Source: Pseudomonadota bacterium (GTDB taxonomy: Bacteria; Pseudomonadota; Alphaproteobacteria; Ferrovibrionales; Ferrovibrionaceae). Taken from it: a stretch of DNA of 6,800 nucleotides. Where the stretch lies: positions 1-6,800 of the forward strand of contig JAJYTL010000178.1 in the NCBI GenBank assembly GCA_021793055.1, written 5' to 3'. The position numbers and the translations under genes were made by a program. Of this stretch, positions 5,442-6,800 are shown in pieces. Each line of letters starts with the position of its first letter. Position 1 is the first letter of the stretch. The notes beneath the pieces were generated by a model that saw only the letters and a program-made list of their open reading frames with translations, had not been told where the DNA came from and ran no database searches.

Positions 5442-5897
5442 ATGCGAATCGCGGTTCTCGCGGTCGGACGGATGCGGGGGCCGCTGGACGCGCTTTGCGC
5501 CGACTACGGCCGCCGCCTGCCCTGGCCGGTGACGGTTCGCGAAGTCGCCGAAAGCCGCCCGCTCGGAACCGGCGAACGGATCGGCCGCGAGGCCGAGCTT
5601 TTGCGCAAGGCGCTGCCGAAGAAGGCGACGGTGGTCGCGCTCGACGAACGCGGCGCAACGCCCTCAAGCGCCGAATTCGCCGCCCGCATCGGCGTCTGGC
5701 AGGATCGCGGCGTCGAGACCCTGGCCTTCCTGATCGGCGGCGCCGACGGCCTGGAGCCCGCCCTTCGCGACGCGGCGGATTTCGTCCTCGCCTTCGGGCG
5801 CATGACCTGGCCGCATCTCATGACCCGGTTTCTGCTCTTCGAGCAGCTCTATCGCGCGAGCACGATCCTCTCGGGCCACCCCTATCACCGCGCCTGA
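5442..5897 (+). CDS. rlmH: 23S rRNA (pseudouridine-1915-N3)-methyltransferase RlmH
   Basis: A 151-residue SPOUT-class methyltransferase that methylates pseudouridine 1915 in helix 69 of 23S rRNA within assembled 70S ribosomes, using SAM. It shows the N-terminal MRIAVLAVGRM strand, VVALDERG (64-71), the SAM-binding knot loop LIGGADG (97-103) and the conserved C-terminus MTWPHLMTRFLLFEQLYRAS...SGHPYHR (121-150). Length matches the family. It begins 13 bp after the rsfS stop with no clear Shine-Dalgarno, so translation probably depends on ribosomes arriving from rsfS. The pairing with rsfS is a conserved bacterial neighbourhood, and both proteins act on the large subunit near the subunit interface. 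It ends 11 bp from the converging PaiB-like gene; no terminator is visible. Confidence 0.96.
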   Translation: MRIAVLAVGRMRGPLDALCADYGRRLPWPVTVREVAESRPLGTGERIGREAELLRKALPKKATVVALDERGATPSSAEFAARIGVWQDRGVETLAFLIGGADGLEPALRDAADFVLAFGRMTWPHLMTRFLLFEQLYRASTILSGHPYHRA

Positions 5898-5908
5898 CGG
5901 GCGCGGCG

Positions 5909-6541
5909 CTAACGCTCGCGCTCCCCGGCCGCCATCAGATCGGCGACCGCGACGGCGAGCGGATCGCCGCTTTGGCCGAGCGCCGCGATAATGCGCGGCC
6001 GATCCGCGGTCGGACGGTTCTGGCTCAGCTTCGCCTTGCCCTCCAGCCGATCGATCGGCATCTCGAAGGCGCTGACGCCCCGCGCCATGCGCTCGATGAA
6101 GCCGGGATCGGCGTCCTCCATGCGCCAGCCCGCCGCGCCCTCGGGCTCGAAATCCCGCACCATGCGCGCGAGCAGGGCCCGGACCGCCGCCGGATCGGCG
6201 ACCGGCCGCGGCACGCCATAGGCATGCACCGCGACATAGTTCCAGGTCGGCACCGAGGTCTTCGGCGTGCCGTACCACATGGGCGAGATATAGGTGTGCG
6301 GCCCCTGAAAGACCGCGAGCGCGAGGCGGCCGTCAAGCGCCGCCGCTTGCGGATTGGCGCGCGCCACATGGCCGATCAGGGTGCCGTTCGGCCCCCGCGC
6401 GGGATCGAGCACGAGCGGTAGATGGGTGGCGACGGGAAGGCCAGCGTCGTCTGCCGTCGCCAGCAGCGCGAAACCATGCGCCCGGATCAGGTCGTGACAG
6501 GAATCGCGCTCGGCAAGCACAAAATCCGCTGGAACATACAT
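5909..6541 (-). CDS. FMN-binding negative transcriptional regulator, PaiB family
   Basis: A 210-residue protein of the PaiB/FMN_bind_2 family, which folds as a split-barrel flavin-binding domain. B. subtilis PaiB was described as a repressor of sporulation and protease genes, but whether family members bind DNA is weakly established. Hallmarks are the MYVPADF opening, FALLAT (24-29), THLPLVLD (39-46), GPHTYISPMWY (80-90), VPTWNYVAVHAYG (97-109), and MPIDRLEGKAKLSQNRP (161-177). The start ATG at 6541 has GGAGG (6548-6552 on the minus strand) six bases upstream. It lies 76 bp downstream of sdhB on the same strand, so read-through is possible, and converges with rlmH. No associated acetyltransferase (paiA) is seen in the window. 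Confidence 0.92.
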   Translation of the reverse strand: MYVPADFVLAERDSCHDLIRAHGFALLATADDAGLPVATHLPLVLDPARGPNGTLIGHVARANPQAAALDGRLALAVFQGPHTYISPMWYGTPKTSVPTWNYVAVHAYGVPRPVADPAAVRALLARMVRDFEPEGAAGWRMEDADPGFIERMARGVSAFEMPIDRLEGKAKLSQNRPTADRPRIIAALGQSGDPLAVAVADLMAAGERER

Positions 6542-6609
6542 CCGCCGCCTCCGCGCCTTGCCAGGGCCGCGCCGACGCGCGCCGGCTTGGCGCTCATGCG
6601 CCCGCCAGC

Positions 6610-6647
6610 GGAGCGCTCTAGAAGCGCCGCTCCACCATGCGGCGCTT
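6610..6647 (-). repeat. Overlapping hairpins at the 3' end of sdhB
   Basis: AAGCGCCGC (6622-6630) and GCGGCGCTT (6639-6647) form a perfect nine-bp stem with an eight-base loop; it encodes the last residues of SdhB (KRRMVERRF). A second, mutually exclusive stem pairs GGAGCG (6610-6615) with CGCTCC (6628-6633). No T-run follows on the minus strand, so it is not a classic intrinsic terminator. It may stabilise the mRNA 3' end or block exonucleases. Confidence 0.5.
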
Positions 6648-6800
6648 GATCTCGCCGATCGCCTTCGCCGGATTCAAGCCCTTCGGACAGGTATTGGTGC
6701 AATTCATGATCGTGTGGCAGCGATAGAGGCGGAACGGGTCTTCGAGCTGGTCGAGCCGTTCGCCGGTCATCTCGTCGCGGCTGTCGACGATCCAGCGCCA
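6618..6800 (-). CDS. sdhB: Succinate dehydrogenase iron-sulfur subunit, C-terminal 60 residues (runs off right edge)
   Basis: The C-terminus of SdhB, the electron-transfer subunit of respiratory complex II on the inner face of the cytoplasmic membrane. RWIVDSRDE is followed by EDPFRLYRCHTIMNCTNTCPKGLNPAKAIGEIK, with cysteines at 28, 34 and 38 of the visible part. By comparison with E. coli SdhB these are ligands of the 3Fe-4S and 4Fe-4S clusters in the ferredoxin-like C-terminal domain. About 200 residues with the 2Fe-2S domain lie outside the window. SdhB is usually the last gene of an sdhCDAB operon, which fits the lack of another sdh gene downstream. The stop TAG is at 6618-6620. Confidence 0.97.
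   Translation of the reverse strand, partial: WRWIVDSRDEMTGERLDQLEDPFRLYRCHTIMNCTNTCPKGLNPAKAIGEIKRRMVERRF

Overview
The window is a dense, GC-rich stretch of bacterial chromosome. The proA-nadD-rsfS-rlmH order, the SdhB C-terminus and the style of the proteins suggest an alphaproteobacterium, perhaps Rhodospirillales-like. That placement is inferred from gene order and composition, not from a marker search. All eight recognisable genes plus the two cut by the edges belong to known families. I see no phage, IS element, CRISPR array, tRNA or rRNA.

Left half (1-2809, all minus strand), in transcription order: a membrane-anchored TlpA/ResA-type thioredoxin with a CVGC active site; a class I SAM methyltransferase; an enolase-superfamily acid-sugar dehydratase/racemase-type enzyme; and a YeaE-like aldo/keto reductase that runs off the left edge. 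The last two look like a small catabolic pair. They are separated from the methyltransferase by 74 bp holding a palindrome and a hairpin-plus-T-run on the opposite strand.

Middle (2810-3129): a 320-bp non-coding divergent region between tlpA (minus) and proA (plus). It holds several GC-rich inverted repeats, a 14-bp tandem repeat, an operator-like palindrome and an AT-rich promoter-like patch.

Right-centre (3130-5897, plus strand): the operon proA (proline synthesis), nadD (NAD synthesis), rsfS (ribosome silencing factor) and rlmH (23S rRNA pseudouridine-1915 methyltransferase). The genes touch or nearly touch. The most interesting point in the window is that neither nadD nor rsfS has an ATG, GTG or TTG ahead of its conserved N-terminus. 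Each instead has a codon one base away from ATG sitting exactly on a four-base stop/start overlap (CTGA and ATAG), behind a Shine-Dalgarno-like sequence. This is either unusual, coupling-dependent initiation or sequence error, and it can be tested.

Right end (5909-6800, minus strand): a PaiB-type FMN-binding protein converging on rlmH, preceded by the last 60 codons of sdhB, whose 3' end forms a strong hairpin.
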